A DNA stretch of 64,000 nt from the NCBI RefSeq assembly GCF_003351345.1, contig NZ_QQTO01000037.1:247501-311500 (forward strand), read 5' to 3'. How positions within the stretch are numbered: the first letter of the stretch is position 1; the number at the start of each line of letters is the position of its first letter. Below the pieces are notes generated by a model, which worked only from the letters and a program-made list of their open reading frames with translations, searched no databases and had not been told where the DNA came from. Shown piece by piece: positions 8,494 through 16,156 of this stretch. The position numbers and the translations under genes are program-made. The DNA is from Allobosea caraganae. Its GTDB lineage: Bacteria > Pseudomonadota > Alphaproteobacteria > Rhizobiales > Beijerinckiaceae.

Positions 8494-8940
8494 CTACGCC
8501 TTCTCGACCACCAGCGTCGCGCCCTCGACGCGCACGACCCGCACCTCGGTGCCGGCCAGCAGCTCCGGCCCGGTGACGCGCCAGGAGGAATCGCCGACGC
8601 GGATGCGGCCCTCGCCGCCGAGCATCGTCGCCTCCAGCTTGAAGACCTTGCCGATCAGCTGCCGGCCGCGATCGTTCAGCCCCTGCGCCAGGTCGGGCTC
8701 GTCGGACCCGCGCCGCGTCAGCAGCCGCCCGGCGACGACGCTCAAGATCGAGAACCCCGCGAAGACCAGGGCCGAGACCTGCCAGCCGAAATCGAACAGC
8801 CCGACGACGAGCCCGGTCAGCAGCGCGGCAAGGCCGAGCCAGATCAGGAAGATGCCGGGCGCGAGCAGCTCGCCGCCGATCAGCACGAGCCCGAAGACGA
8901 GCCAGCCCCAGCCGCCGAGCGATGCGAGCCAACCCATCAT
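8494..8940 (-). CDS. NfeD family membrane protein
   Basis: 148-aa integral membrane protein. Two or three hydrophobic segments fill about residues 5-75 (MMGWLASLGGWGWLVFGLVL and following). A soluble OB-fold domain of the NfeD type follows at about 85-148. Short NfeD proteins pair with SPFH/stomatin partners and are thought to help organise membrane microdomains or assist a membrane protease (family knowledge). Here the gene starts 7 bp after the SPFH gene ends, so the two form an operon. No protease domain is fused to it. Confidence 0.88.
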   Translation of the reverse strand: MMGWLASLGGWGWLVFGLVLIGGELLAPGIFLIWLGLAALLTGLVVGLFDFGWQVSALVFAGFSILSVVAGRLLTRRGSDEPDLAQGLNDRGRQLIGKVFKLEATMLGGEGRIRVGDSSWRVTGPELLAGTEVRVVRVEGATLVVEKA

Positions 8941-8947
8941 GATCGCC

Positions 8948-9934
8948 TCAGGCGCCGCTGCGGCCGGAGGCGGGCACCGAGCCCGAACCGACCCGGCGCG
9001 CCTCGACCGCCTCCTCGCCGAAGACGGCGCGGGTGAGCTGGGCGATGCCGCCGACCGTCCCGGCCAGCGCCGCCGCCTCGATCGGCACGATCACCACCTT
9101 GCTGTTGGGCGCGCTGGCGATGGCCTTGAGCGCATCGGTGTAGCGCTCGGCGATCAGGAAGTTGGCGGCCTGGATGTCGCCACGGCTGATCGCCTCGCTG
9201 ACCATGGCGGTCGCCGCTGCCTCGGCCTGCGCCGAACGCTCGCGCGCCTCGGCATCGCGGAACGCGGCCTCCCTGCGGCCTTCCGCGGCAAGGATCTGCG
9301 ACTGCTTCTGGCCTTCCGCCTTCAGGATCTCGGATTGGCGCAGGCCTTCGGCCTCGAGCACCGCGGCGCGTTTCTCGCGCTCGGCCTTCATCTGGCGGTT
9401 CATCGCGCCGACGATGTCGGCCGGCGGCATGATGTCCCGGATCTCGATGCGCGTGACCTTGACGCCCCAGGGCGAGGCGGCGGCGTCCATCACCCGCAGC
9501 AACCGCTCGTTGATCTCGTCGCGATGCGAGAGCAGCTGGTCGAGGTCCATCGAGCCGACCACGGTGCGGATATTGGTCATGGTCAGCACGACCAGCGCCT
9601 GTTCGAGCGAGGAGACCTCGTAGCTGGCGCGGGCGGCGTCGAGCACCTGGTAGAACGCGGCGGCGTCGATCTTCACGCCCGCATTGTCCTTGGTGATCGC
9701 CTCCTGGCTGGGAATGTCGAGCACCTGCTCCATGACATTCACCTTATGCCCGACGCGCTCGATATAGGGCACGATCAGGTTGAGCCCAGCCCCCAGCGTG
9801 CGCGAATAGCGGCCGAAGCGCTCGATCGTGTAGTTGTAGCCCTGCGGCACGGTCTTCACCAGGAAGGCGACGGTGATGATCGCCAGCAGCACCAGGGCGA
9901 CGACGAAGATACTGAAGCCCGACAACGTAGCCAT
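8948..9934 (-). CDS. SPFH-domain (stomatin/QmcA-like) membrane protein
   Basis: 328-aa protein with one N-terminal transmembrane helix (FSIFVVALVLLAIITVAFLV, about residues 5-25). A band-7/SPFH domain follows at about 25-190 (VPQGYNYTIERFGRY opens it). A long charged, Ala/Glu-rich coiled coil lies at about 190-265. Such proteins oligomerise on the membrane with an NfeD partner, encoded immediately downstream. The ATG at 9934 was chosen because it places the helix at the N-terminus. An upstream in-frame start would add 50 residues unlike the family. The exact cellular role in this organism is not known. Confidence 0.9.
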   Translation of the reverse strand: MATLSGFSIFVVALVLLAIITVAFLVKTVPQGYNYTIERFGRYSRTLGAGLNLIVPYIERVGHKVNVMEQVLDIPSQEAITKDNAGVKIDAAAFYQVLDAARASYEVSSLEQALVVLTMTNIRTVVGSMDLDQLLSHRDEINERLLRVMDAAASPWGVKVTRIEIRDIMPPADIVGAMNRQMKAEREKRAAVLEAEGLRQSEILKAEGQKQSQILAAEGRREAAFRDAEARERSAQAEAAATAMVSEAISRGDIQAANFLIAERYTDALKAIASAPNSKVVIVPIEAAALAGTVGGIAQLTRAVFGEEAVEARRVGSGSVPASGRSGA

Positions 9935-10029
9935 CTGACCGCCCGCCCTCAAAGCCGATGAGTCGCCGACACGCGCTCCCGTTGCAAGCAACCTGACGAT
10001 TGCGACGGGATGATGCAAGCCGTGGCGGC

Positions 10030-10527
10030 TTAGCTCTCCAAAGCCTTCGACACCCGCCTCATCATGTCGCCGACGGACTGGCATTCCTCGTCGCTAAGCA
10101 CGTCCATCATCGCCTCGATGCGCTGGACATGGACGGCCATCGCCTGGCGCGTCAGCGCTTCGCCCTCCGGGGTCAGCCAGAGCCTTCGCACCCGCCGGTC
10201 GGCCTCGTCGCCGCGACGCTCCACCAGTTCGCGCCGCTCCAGCTCCGGCAGCAGCATGCTCATGGCGCTGCGCCCGACCAGCAGCTTCTCGGCCAGCTGC
10301 TGCTGGCTCAGCCCCGGCACGTGGAAGATGTTGGCGAGCACGTCGTAATGCGCCACCTGGATGCCGAGCGGCGCCAGCGCCTCGCTGAACACCTTCTTCC
10401 AGAGCGCATGCACGCGCGCCACCGCGATCCAGTTATGGAAGCGCGGCAGCTCCCAGGGCAGCACTTGCCGGTCGGCCTGCGCAGCCCCATCTGCCGGTAC
10501 GGAATTGAGCACTTGCTTTTTGTTCAT
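10030..10527 (-). CDS. MarR-family transcriptional regulator
   Basis: 165-aa winged-helix regulator. The recognition region LSQQQLAEKLLVGRSAMSML lies at about residues 90-110, followed by the wing (RRGDEADRRVRRLWLTPEG) typical of MarR. The gene is divergent from an alpha/beta hydrolase gene. Two copies of GTTCA-N4-TGAAC overlap its start codon and the space between the genes. Autorepression and co-control of the hydrolase are therefore likely. The ligand is unknown; MarR proteins often sense phenolic compounds or oxidants. Confidence 0.88.
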   Translation of the reverse strand: MNKKQVLNSVPADGAAQADRQVLPWELPRFHNWIAVARVHALWKKVFSEALAPLGIQVAHYDVLANIFHVPGLSQQQLAEKLLVGRSAMSMLLPELERRELVERRGDEADRRVRRLWLTPEGEALTRQAMAVHVQRIEAMMDVLSDEECQSVGDMMRRVSKALES

Positions 10528-10555
10528 GACTGAACATACTTGTTCATCGCTGAAC
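10522..10555. promoter_or_regulatory. Two tandem palindromic operators GTTCA-N4-TGAAC
   Basis: GTTCATGACTGAAC at 10522-10535 and GTTCATCGCTGAAC at 10542-10555 are perfect 5-bp inverted repeats with 4-bp spacers, centred 20 bp (about two helical turns) apart. They overlap the MarR start codon and precede the hydrolase start by 18 bp. This is the expected layout for a MarR autoregulatory operator controlling both genes. Confidence 0.7.
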
Positions 10556-10572
10556 GATTAAGGGCTTGTGCC

Positions 10573-11469
10573 ATGTCCGGTCCTGCACTGCGTCTCATTC
10601 GCCCGCTCGTCCACATGTCCAGCCTGGTCGCCCCGAGGGCGGCCGGGCATATCGCCTTCAGGCTCTTTTGTACCCCGCCGCGCCGCAAACAGCGAACCGC
10701 CCAGAACGGTTCTGCCGTCAAATCGGCGCAGGGCCGGCTCGCCGCCGCCGAGCGCCACGCCATTCCCTATCCCTGCGGCTCGGTGACGGCCTATGTCTTC
10801 GAGCCCGAGGGCGCCGCGGAGTTTGAGACACCGGCCCCGACCGTGCTGCTCCTGCATGGCTGGACCAGCGAGGCGGCCTTCATGACCGCCTTCGTCGCGC
10901 CGTTGACCGGGGCCGGCTTCCGCGTCGTCGCCTATGACTTGCCGGCGCATGGCAACTCGACCGGCAGCGAGCTCAACCTCCCGCTCGGCGTCGCCAGCCT
11001 CGCGGCGGTGGCGCGCGCCTTCGCGCCGATCCACGCCATCGTCAGCCATTCCTTCGGCGGCGCCATCGCGCTCGCCGCGATGGCGCGCAGCGTGCCGGGA
11101 CAACCGGAGGTCACGGCCAGCCGCCTCGCCATGATCGCCGCGCCCTCCTCGATGACGCAGATCACCCGCCAATTCGGCGCGACGATCGGGCTCGGCCGCC
11201 GCGGCCAGGCAGCGCTGGAACGGCGCATCCACGTCGTCGCCGGCGCCCCGGTCGAGACCTTCGAGGGCCGCGACCAGTTGGAGACGATCGGCCTGCCGAC
11301 GCTGCTGATCCATTGCCGCGACGACCGCGAGCTGGAGTTCCGCCATGCCGAGGCGCTGGCCAAGGCCGGGCCGTTCGTGACGCTGGAGCCGGTGAAGGGG
11401 CTCGGGCATCGCCGAATCTTGCAGGCGCGGGCGGTGGTGGAGAGCGTCACGCGGTTCGTGATCGGCTGA
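10573..11469 (+). CDS. Alpha/beta-fold hydrolase
   Basis: 298-aa cytoplasmic hydrolase of unassigned substrate. The oxyanion strand LLLHGWTSE is at about residues 90-98. The nucleophile elbow SHSFGG replaces the usual GxSxG first Gly with Ser. A likely acid residue is in HCRDDRELEF, and the catalytic His is in KGLGHRRIL near the C-terminus. The start was placed at ATG 10573. A TTG at 10540 lies inside the operator and is less likely. Divergence from MarR and the shared operators suggest induction by the MarR ligand, perhaps an ester or lactone to be hydrolysed. Confidence 0.85.
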   Translation: MSGPALRLIRPLVHMSSLVAPRAAGHIAFRLFCTPPRRKQRTAQNGSAVKSAQGRLAAAERHAIPYPCGSVTAYVFEPEGAAEFETPAPTVLLLHGWTSEAAFMTAFVAPLTGAGFRVVAYDLPAHGNSTGSELNLPLGVASLAAVARAFAPIHAIVSHSFGGAIALAAMARSVPGQPEVTASRLAMIAAPSSMTQITRQFGATIGLGRRGQAALERRIHVVAGAPVETFEGRDQLETIGLPTLLIHCRDDRELEFRHAEALAKAGPFVTLEPVKGLGHRRILQARAVVESVTRFVIG

Positions 11470-11482
11470 GACGAGCCTCCGT

Positions 11483-11575
11483 CGTCATGGTCGGCCTTGT
11501 CCCGACCACCCACGTCTTCGCTTATCGCGGGCACCGTTCAAGACGTGGGTGCTCGCCACAAGGGCGAGCATGACG
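11483..11575. repeat. Palindromic repeat element, family F6 (copy c)
   Basis: Closely matches the copy at 8383: cgtcatggtcggccttgtcc at the left, caagggcgagcatgacg at the right, and the cacgtctt / aagacgtg pair inside. It sits between the convergent hydrolase and hemH genes. Confidence 0.75.
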
Positions 11576-11610
11576 TCGAGGGTGTCACGCCCGGCGAGGC
11601 GAAGTGAACC

Positions 11611-12666
11611 TCACACCCAGCCCATCAGCTCCCGTCGCACCACCGCATCGAGCACCCTGATGCCCTCATCGGAATCATTCAGGCACGGCAGATACGCGAA
11701 CCTCTCCCCGCCATTGTGCATAAAAATCTCGCGGTTCTCGACGTCGAGCTCCTCCAGCGTCTCCAGGCAGTCCGCCGAGAAACCGGGCGCCACGATGGCG
11801 AGCGACTTCGTCCCGCCCTGCGCCAGCGCCTTCACGGTCTCGTCGGTATAGGGCTGCAGCCATTCGTCCGGCCCGAAGCGCGACTGGAAGGTCAGGCGAA
11901 AGCGCTCTTGCGGCAGGCCCAGCTCCTCGCGCAGCAGCCGCCAGGTCTTGACGCACTGGCAATGGTAGGGGTCGCCCTTGAGCAGATACTCCTTCGGCAT
12001 GCCGTGGAAGGAGCAGAGGATCACCTCGGGCTCGAAATCGAGCTTCGCCAGCGACGCCCGCATCGAGGCTGCGAGCGCCGCGATATAGACCGGATCGTCA
12101 TGATACGGCGGCGCGACGCGCACCGAAGGCTGCCAGCGCATCTGCATCAGCGCACGAAAGGCCTGGTCGCAGGCCGTGGCCGAGGTCGGCGCGGCATATT
12201 GCGGATAGAGCGGCACGAGCAGGATGCGGTCGCAGCCCTGGTCGAGCAGCGCCTTGAGCCGGCTCTTCACGTCGGGGAAGCCGTAGCGCATCGCCCAGTC
12301 GAACACGACCCGCCCCTCGCCGAAGCCGGTCAGCCGCTCGGCCAGCTTCTCGGTCTGCGAGCGCGTGATCGTCTTGAGCGGGCCCTCGTTGCGCTCCTTG
12401 TTCCAGATCGAGGCGTAATCCTTGCCCTTCGGGCCCGGCCGCTTGGTCAGGATGATCAGGTTCAGGATCGGCCACCAGACCAGCCGCGAGGTCTCGATCA
12501 CGCGCCGGTCAGAGAGGAACTCCTTGAGATAGGCCCGCATCGGCCAATAGCCGGTGCCCTCCGGCGTGCCGAGATTCATCAGCAGCACGCCGACGCGGCC
12601 GTTGCGGATCGGCGGGTGATCCGAGGGCAGGCGGACGGCCTCGGGCAGCTTGCTCTGGACTGTCAT
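11611..12666 (-). CDS. hemH: Ferrochelatase
   Basis: 351-aa enzyme inserting Fe2+ into protoporphyrin IX, the last step of haem synthesis. The N-terminal strand GVLLMNLGTPEGT, the conserved ILCSFHGMPKEYLLKGDPYH region with the catalytic His of SFHGMP, and the C-terminal GFSADCLETLEELDVENRE motif are all present. Length is normal for bacterial HemH. The start was set at ATG 12666 (MTVQSKLPEAVRL), preceded by AGGGA. In-frame upstream codons add a proline/serine-rich stretch with no family similarity. It is monocistronic and convergent with the hydrolase gene. Confidence 0.95.
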   Translation of the reverse strand: MTVQSKLPEAVRLPSDHPPIRNGRVGVLLMNLGTPEGTGYWPMRAYLKEFLSDRRVIETSRLVWWPILNLIILTKRPGPKGKDYASIWNKERNEGPLKTITRSQTEKLAERLTGFGEGRVVFDWAMRYGFPDVKSRLKALLDQGCDRILLVPLYPQYAAPTSATACDQAFRALMQMRWQPSVRVAPPYHDDPVYIAALAASMRASLAKLDFEPEVILCSFHGMPKEYLLKGDPYHCQCVKTWRLLREELGLPQERFRLTFQSRFGPDEWLQPYTDETVKALAQGGTKSLAIVAPGFSADCLETLEELDVENREIFMHNGGERFAYLPCLNDSDEGIRVLDAVVRRELMGWV

Positions 12667-12863
12667 CGATCCCTGACTTTCGTTCCCCTGTGATTTAGAC
12701 GAGTTAGAGCGTTCGTCCAGCCGCACCGGCCAGGGTGCGACATTGGAGAACATGGTCTGAGCCCCGCCGGACCACCGGTTGTGTGAGCTTCCTCTCTTGT
12801 CAGTATCCCACATCGAGCGGACGATCCGTCGGGATGACGCCGTTCTCGGCGCGGAGCAATGCC

Positions 12864-13565
12864 ATGCCGCCTCCAAGCACGAATACCCCGGCCTACACGA
12901 TCAAAAGCCGCATCATCCACGCGAACAAGGTCGTGATTCCAACGCAGCGTTACGACCTCAAGCCACCAAGAGGGCTCGTGGCCGACGATCTGCGGATGCC
13001 GAATTTCGTCAAGCCGCAGGAGATGATGGCGCTGCTCACCGATACGCCGAATTACAATCCAAGCCGCCTCGCGATCACCCACGGGCTGGTCAAGACGGAG
13101 TTTGCCTTCGTGTTCCCCGCCATCGACGAGCAATGGCGACGAGCGGCCGGGCCCCAGAATCGGATCACGCGGCAGTTCCAGGGTGGCGATGTCTTCGCCC
13201 AGGCGACGATCGCGGTCCACGTTCTCCACGCTGATCGGCCATTGGAGAAGAACAAGCTCAGCGAGAAACTGTTCGTGGTGATCTGGGAGCACGAACTGCT
13301 CCATGTCCTCGACGACATCGAGATCATGCGCGACTGGTTGCCGGAGAAGGTGCGTGACGACGAGTGGGTCAAGAAATACATGACCGAGGCCAGAGAACTG
13401 GATGAATCCTCCTTCGACCACTACATCCGCAAGGACAAGCTGACGCCATGGCTACGGGACGGGTTCTGGCAGGAAGAGCGCAACAGGCGGGCAGCGATCC
13501 GCGACGCGCCGGCACGCTATGCGGAGCTCAACGAGGCGATCGCCAATATCCGGAGCCGGATGTAA
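12864..13565 (+). CDS. Uncharacterised protein with HELLH zinc-protease-like motif
   Basis: 233-aa protein not assigned to a family by me. The only clear motif is WEHELLHVLDDIE, giving H143-E144-x2-H147 on a predicted helix followed by acidic residues, which fits a gluzincin-like metal site. Flanking segments are mixed alpha/beta with no signal peptide and no transmembrane helix. The start at ATG 12864 has GGAG seven bases upstream; an in-frame ATG at 12834 is possible. Codon use looks less GC-biased than the neighbours, and the gene stands alone between hemH and a phosphatase gene. It may be an acquired gene. Catalysis is not shown. Confidence 0.7.
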   Translation: MPPPSTNTPAYTIKSRIIHANKVVIPTQRYDLKPPRGLVADDLRMPNFVKPQEMMALLTDTPNYNPSRLAITHGLVKTEFAFVFPAIDEQWRRAAGPQNRITRQFQGGDVFAQATIAVHVLHADRPLEKNKLSEKLFVVIWEHELLHVLDDIEIMRDWLPEKVRDDEWVKKYMTEARELDESSFDHYIRKDKLTPWLRDGFWQEERNRRAAIRDAPARYAELNEAIANIRSRM

Positions 13566-13669
13566 ATCGCTGAGCCGGCCAAGGGATTGCTCAAGCCGGC
13601 TTGAACCTTGCGGCCCAAGGCTGCGATACTGCACATTCCTCATCATGGCCCCCGCAGGGAGTCCACTTC

Positions 13670-15190
13670 ATGTCCAAGCTTACCCGCCGCAACGCCCTCG
13701 GCGTCATCGCCGCCCCGGCCGCGCTCGCCGCGACGGCGCCCGTCGCCCGCGCCCAGCAGCCGGCCCCCGCCTTCACGCTGCTTCTGGTCAACGACATCTA
13801 CAAGATGAGCGACGACAAGGGCCGCGGCGGCTTCGCCCGCGCCGCCGGCATCGCCAAGGCCGAGCGGGCCCGCGGCGTGCCCGTGCTGTTCTGCCATGCC
13901 GGCGATTGCTATTCGCCCTCGCTGATGTCGGGCTTCGACCAGGGCGCCCATATCGTCGCGATGCAGAACAAGTTCGGGCTCGACGTCTTCGTGCCCGGCA
14001 ATCACGAATTCGACTTCGGCAAGGAGAACTACCTCAAGCTCGTCGCCGCCCAGACCTACCCGACCTTTGCCGCCAACCTGCGCGATGCCGCGGGCAACGC
14101 GCTGCCCGGCCACAAGGATTCGCAGCTCTTCGAGCTCGGCGGGTTCAAGGTCGGCGTCATCGGCACCGCCTATGACCCGACGCCGCAGATCTCCAATCCC
14201 GGCGACCTGAAATTCTCCTCGACCATGGAGGCGCTGCGGCGCGAGGCGAAGACGCTGAAATCGCAGGGCGCCGACATCTTGGTCGCCGTCGTCCATGCCG
14301 ACCGCGCCATGGACCTGGAGATCGTCCGCTCGCGCGTCGTCGACATCGTCCTGACCGGCCACGACCACGACCTCGCCATCGCCTATGATGGCAAGGTCGT
14401 GATGGTCGAGTCGAACGAGGAGGGCAACTACGTCACCGCGATCGACATCGCCGCCACCGCGACCGGCGAGGGCGCTGCAAGGCAGGTGACGTGGACGCCG
14501 ACCTTCCGCGTCAACGATTCCCGCGGCGCCACGCCCGATCCGGACGTCAACGCCATCGTCAAGGGCTACGAGTCCGAGCTGTCGAAGGAGCTCGACGTCG
14601 AGATCGCGACGCTCGCCGCCCCGCTCGATTCCCGCACCGGCGTCATCCGGACGCAGGAGACCGCGATCGGAAACCTGATCGCCGACGCGCTCTGCGCCTC
14701 CACCGGCGCCAAGCTCGCGATCAGCAATGCCGGCGGCATCCGCGCCAACAAGCAATATGCCGCCGGCCACAAGCTGACCCGCCGCGACGTGCTCTCCGAG
14801 CTGCCCTTCGGCAACGCCTCGATCATGGTCCAGATCACCGGCAAGGACGTCAAGGACGCGATCGAGAACGGGCTCGCGCCGGCGCCGCAGGGCTCGGGCC
14901 GCTTCCCGGTCATCTCCGGCTTCAAGGTCGAGGCCGACGTCAAGCGGCCGGTGGGCCAGCGCGTGATCGCGATCACCGTCGATGGCGACCCGATCGACGA
15001 GGCCGCGACCTACACCGTCGCCTCCAACAACTTCATGCTCGCGGGCGGCGACGGCTACACCGCGCTCGGCCGCGGCAAGACGCTGATCGGCCTCACCGAC
15101 GGCAAGCTGATGGCGAACGAGACCATGGTCTATCTGCGCCGGCTCGGCACGGTCGACGCCAAGGTCGAGGGCCGGATCGTCCTGAAGTGA
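13670..15190 (+). CDS. Tat-exported bifunctional metallophosphatase/5'-nucleotidase
   Basis: 506-aa periplasmic enzyme expected to dephosphorylate nucleotides or related phosphomonoesters. The N-terminus SKLTRRNALGVIAAPAALAA is a twin-arginine signal ending at ARAQ. Metallophosphoesterase motifs include GDCYSPSLMSG, PGNHEFDFG, VVHADR and TGHDHDL. The first motif reads LLVNDIYKM, with Tyr where the family usually has His. The C-terminal 5'-nucleotidase domain starts near ETAIGNLIADAL. The ATG at 13670 has GCAGGGAG upstream and fits the Tat peptide. Its stop codon overlaps the ung start (GTGA), so the two are translationally coupled. Confidence 0.88.
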   Translation: MSKLTRRNALGVIAAPAALAATAPVARAQQPAPAFTLLLVNDIYKMSDDKGRGGFARAAGIAKAERARGVPVLFCHAGDCYSPSLMSGFDQGAHIVAMQNKFGLDVFVPGNHEFDFGKENYLKLVAAQTYPTFAANLRDAAGNALPGHKDSQLFELGGFKVGVIGTAYDPTPQISNPGDLKFSSTMEALRREAKTLKSQGADILVAVVHADRAMDLEIVRSRVVDIVLTGHDHDLAIAYDGKVVMVESNEEGNYVTAIDIAATATGEGAARQVTWTPTFRVNDSRGATPDPDVNAIVKGYESELSKELDVEIATLAAPLDSRTGVIRTQETAIGNLIADALCASTGAKLAISNAGGIRANKQYAAGHKLTRRDVLSELPFGNASIMVQITGKDVKDAIENGLAPAPQGSGRFPVISGFKVEADVKRPVGQRVIAITVDGDPIDEAATYTVASNNFMLAGGDGYTALGRGKTLIGLTDGKLMANETMVYLRRLGTVDAKVEGRIVLK

Positions 15191-15888
15191 GCGGCTACGC
15201 CGCGGCGCTCGCGCAATTTTTGGCGAGCCCGGCGAGCAAGGGCTGGCGCCAGCTTGCGGTCTTCGCGCCGGGCGGTGCTGCGGCCCGCGCCGCGGCTGCC
15301 GCCGATGCCGAGCGCGCCGCCGGCCATGTCGTCGCCCCCTCGCCCGAGCGCTTCCTCGCCGCGCTGGAGCGGACGCCGCTCGCTGAGGTCCGCACCGTCA
15401 TCCTCGGCCAGGACCCCTACCCGACGCCCGGCCACGCCAACGGCCTCGCCTTCTCCTATGTCGGCCCGCCGCCACTGCCGCGCTCGCTGGTCAACATCTA
15501 CAAGGAGCGCGCCGAGGACCTCGGGGAACCAGCGCCGGCCAGCGGCGACCTGACGCCATGGGCCAAGCAAGGCGTGCTGCTGCTCAACACGGCGCTGACC
15601 GTGCGCGAGGGCGCGAGCAAGGCGGGCTCGCATCTCACGCTCGGCTGGGGCGCGGTGACGGACGCGATCATTACGGCTGTTTCCGGCTCGCGCCCGCATG
15701 TCGTGTTCCTGCTCTGGGGCGCGCCGGCGCAGGCCAAGCGCGGCCTGATCGACGAGAACCGGCATCACGTGATCGCCAGCGCGCATCCATCGCCTCTATC
15801 GGCAAGGCGGGGCTTCTTCGGCTCGAAACCGTTCAGCCGGGCGAATGAGTGGTTGGAACGAAACGGACAGCACGCCATCGACTGGTAA
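15187..15888 (+). CDS. ung: Uracil-DNA glycosylase, family 1
   Basis: 233-aa base-excision repair enzyme that removes uracil from DNA. The water-activating motif GQDPYPTPGHANGLAFS (D76 in GQDPY) and the DNA-intercalating motif HPSPLSARRGFFG near residue 200 are both intact, as is LLLNTALTVREG between them. The start is GTG 15187, overlapping the upstream stop as GTGA. No ATG is available nearby and the protein begins at the expected point. Pairing with a phosphatase is probably positional only. A nested pair of palindromic elements follows immediately after the stop codon. Confidence 0.93.
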   Translation: MSGYAAALAQFLASPASKGWRQLAVFAPGGAAARAAAAADAERAAGHVVAPSPERFLAALERTPLAEVRTVILGQDPYPTPGHANGLAFSYVGPPPLPRSLVNIYKERAEDLGEPAPASGDLTPWAKQGVLLLNTALTVREGASKAGSHLTLGWGAVTDAIITAVSGSRPHVVFLLWGAPAQAKRGLIDENRHHVIASAHPSPLSARRGFFGSKPFSRANEWLERNGQHAIDW

Positions 15889-16136
15889 GCGCGGGAGCCC
15901 TCTCCTGTAAGGAGAGGGTTGGGGTGAGGTGTAGGCCGTTGGACGCTGCTGCCGTGACTTGACCGCGCCTGCCGTCATTGCGAGCGTAGCGAAGCAATCC
16001 AGGGGCCGTCGAGTGAGACCTTCTGGATTGCTTCGCTACGCTCGCAATGACGAGAAAGCGGCTCTCGATCCGCTTGACTGGTGTTCTGGCCTACACCTCA
16101 CCCTGCCCTCTCCTTACAGGAGAGGGTTCCCCGCGC
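15889..16136. repeat. Palindromic element F1 interrupted by an F3 element (nested)
   Basis: The outer arms are gcgcgggagccctctcctgt at the left and ccttacaggagagggttccc at the right, matching the intact copy at 6816-6972. The interior, which in the intact copy reads ctaaccgcggctctc, is here ttgaccgcg, then about 91 extra bases, then cggctctc. The extra bases contain a complete F3 palindrome (15973-16052). The outer element begins directly after the ung stop codon. Confidence 0.85.
15973..16052. repeat. Palindromic repeat element, family F3 (copy a, inserted in F1)
   Basis: 80-bp hairpin element. The left arm is cgtcattgcgagcgtagcga plus agcaatccag. The right arm is ctggattgcttcgctacgct plus cgcaatgacg. 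The arms pair almost perfectly over about 30 bp. The same element occurs alone at 28140 and 36606. Confidence 0.85.
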
Positions 16137-16156
16137 TCCACTCGGGCATCGCAGCG

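Noticed and set aside
12667..12876. A longer ferrochelatase starting at 12876
   Set aside because: The extra N-terminal residues are Ser/Arg-rich and unlike any ferrochelatase; the domain starts at 12666.
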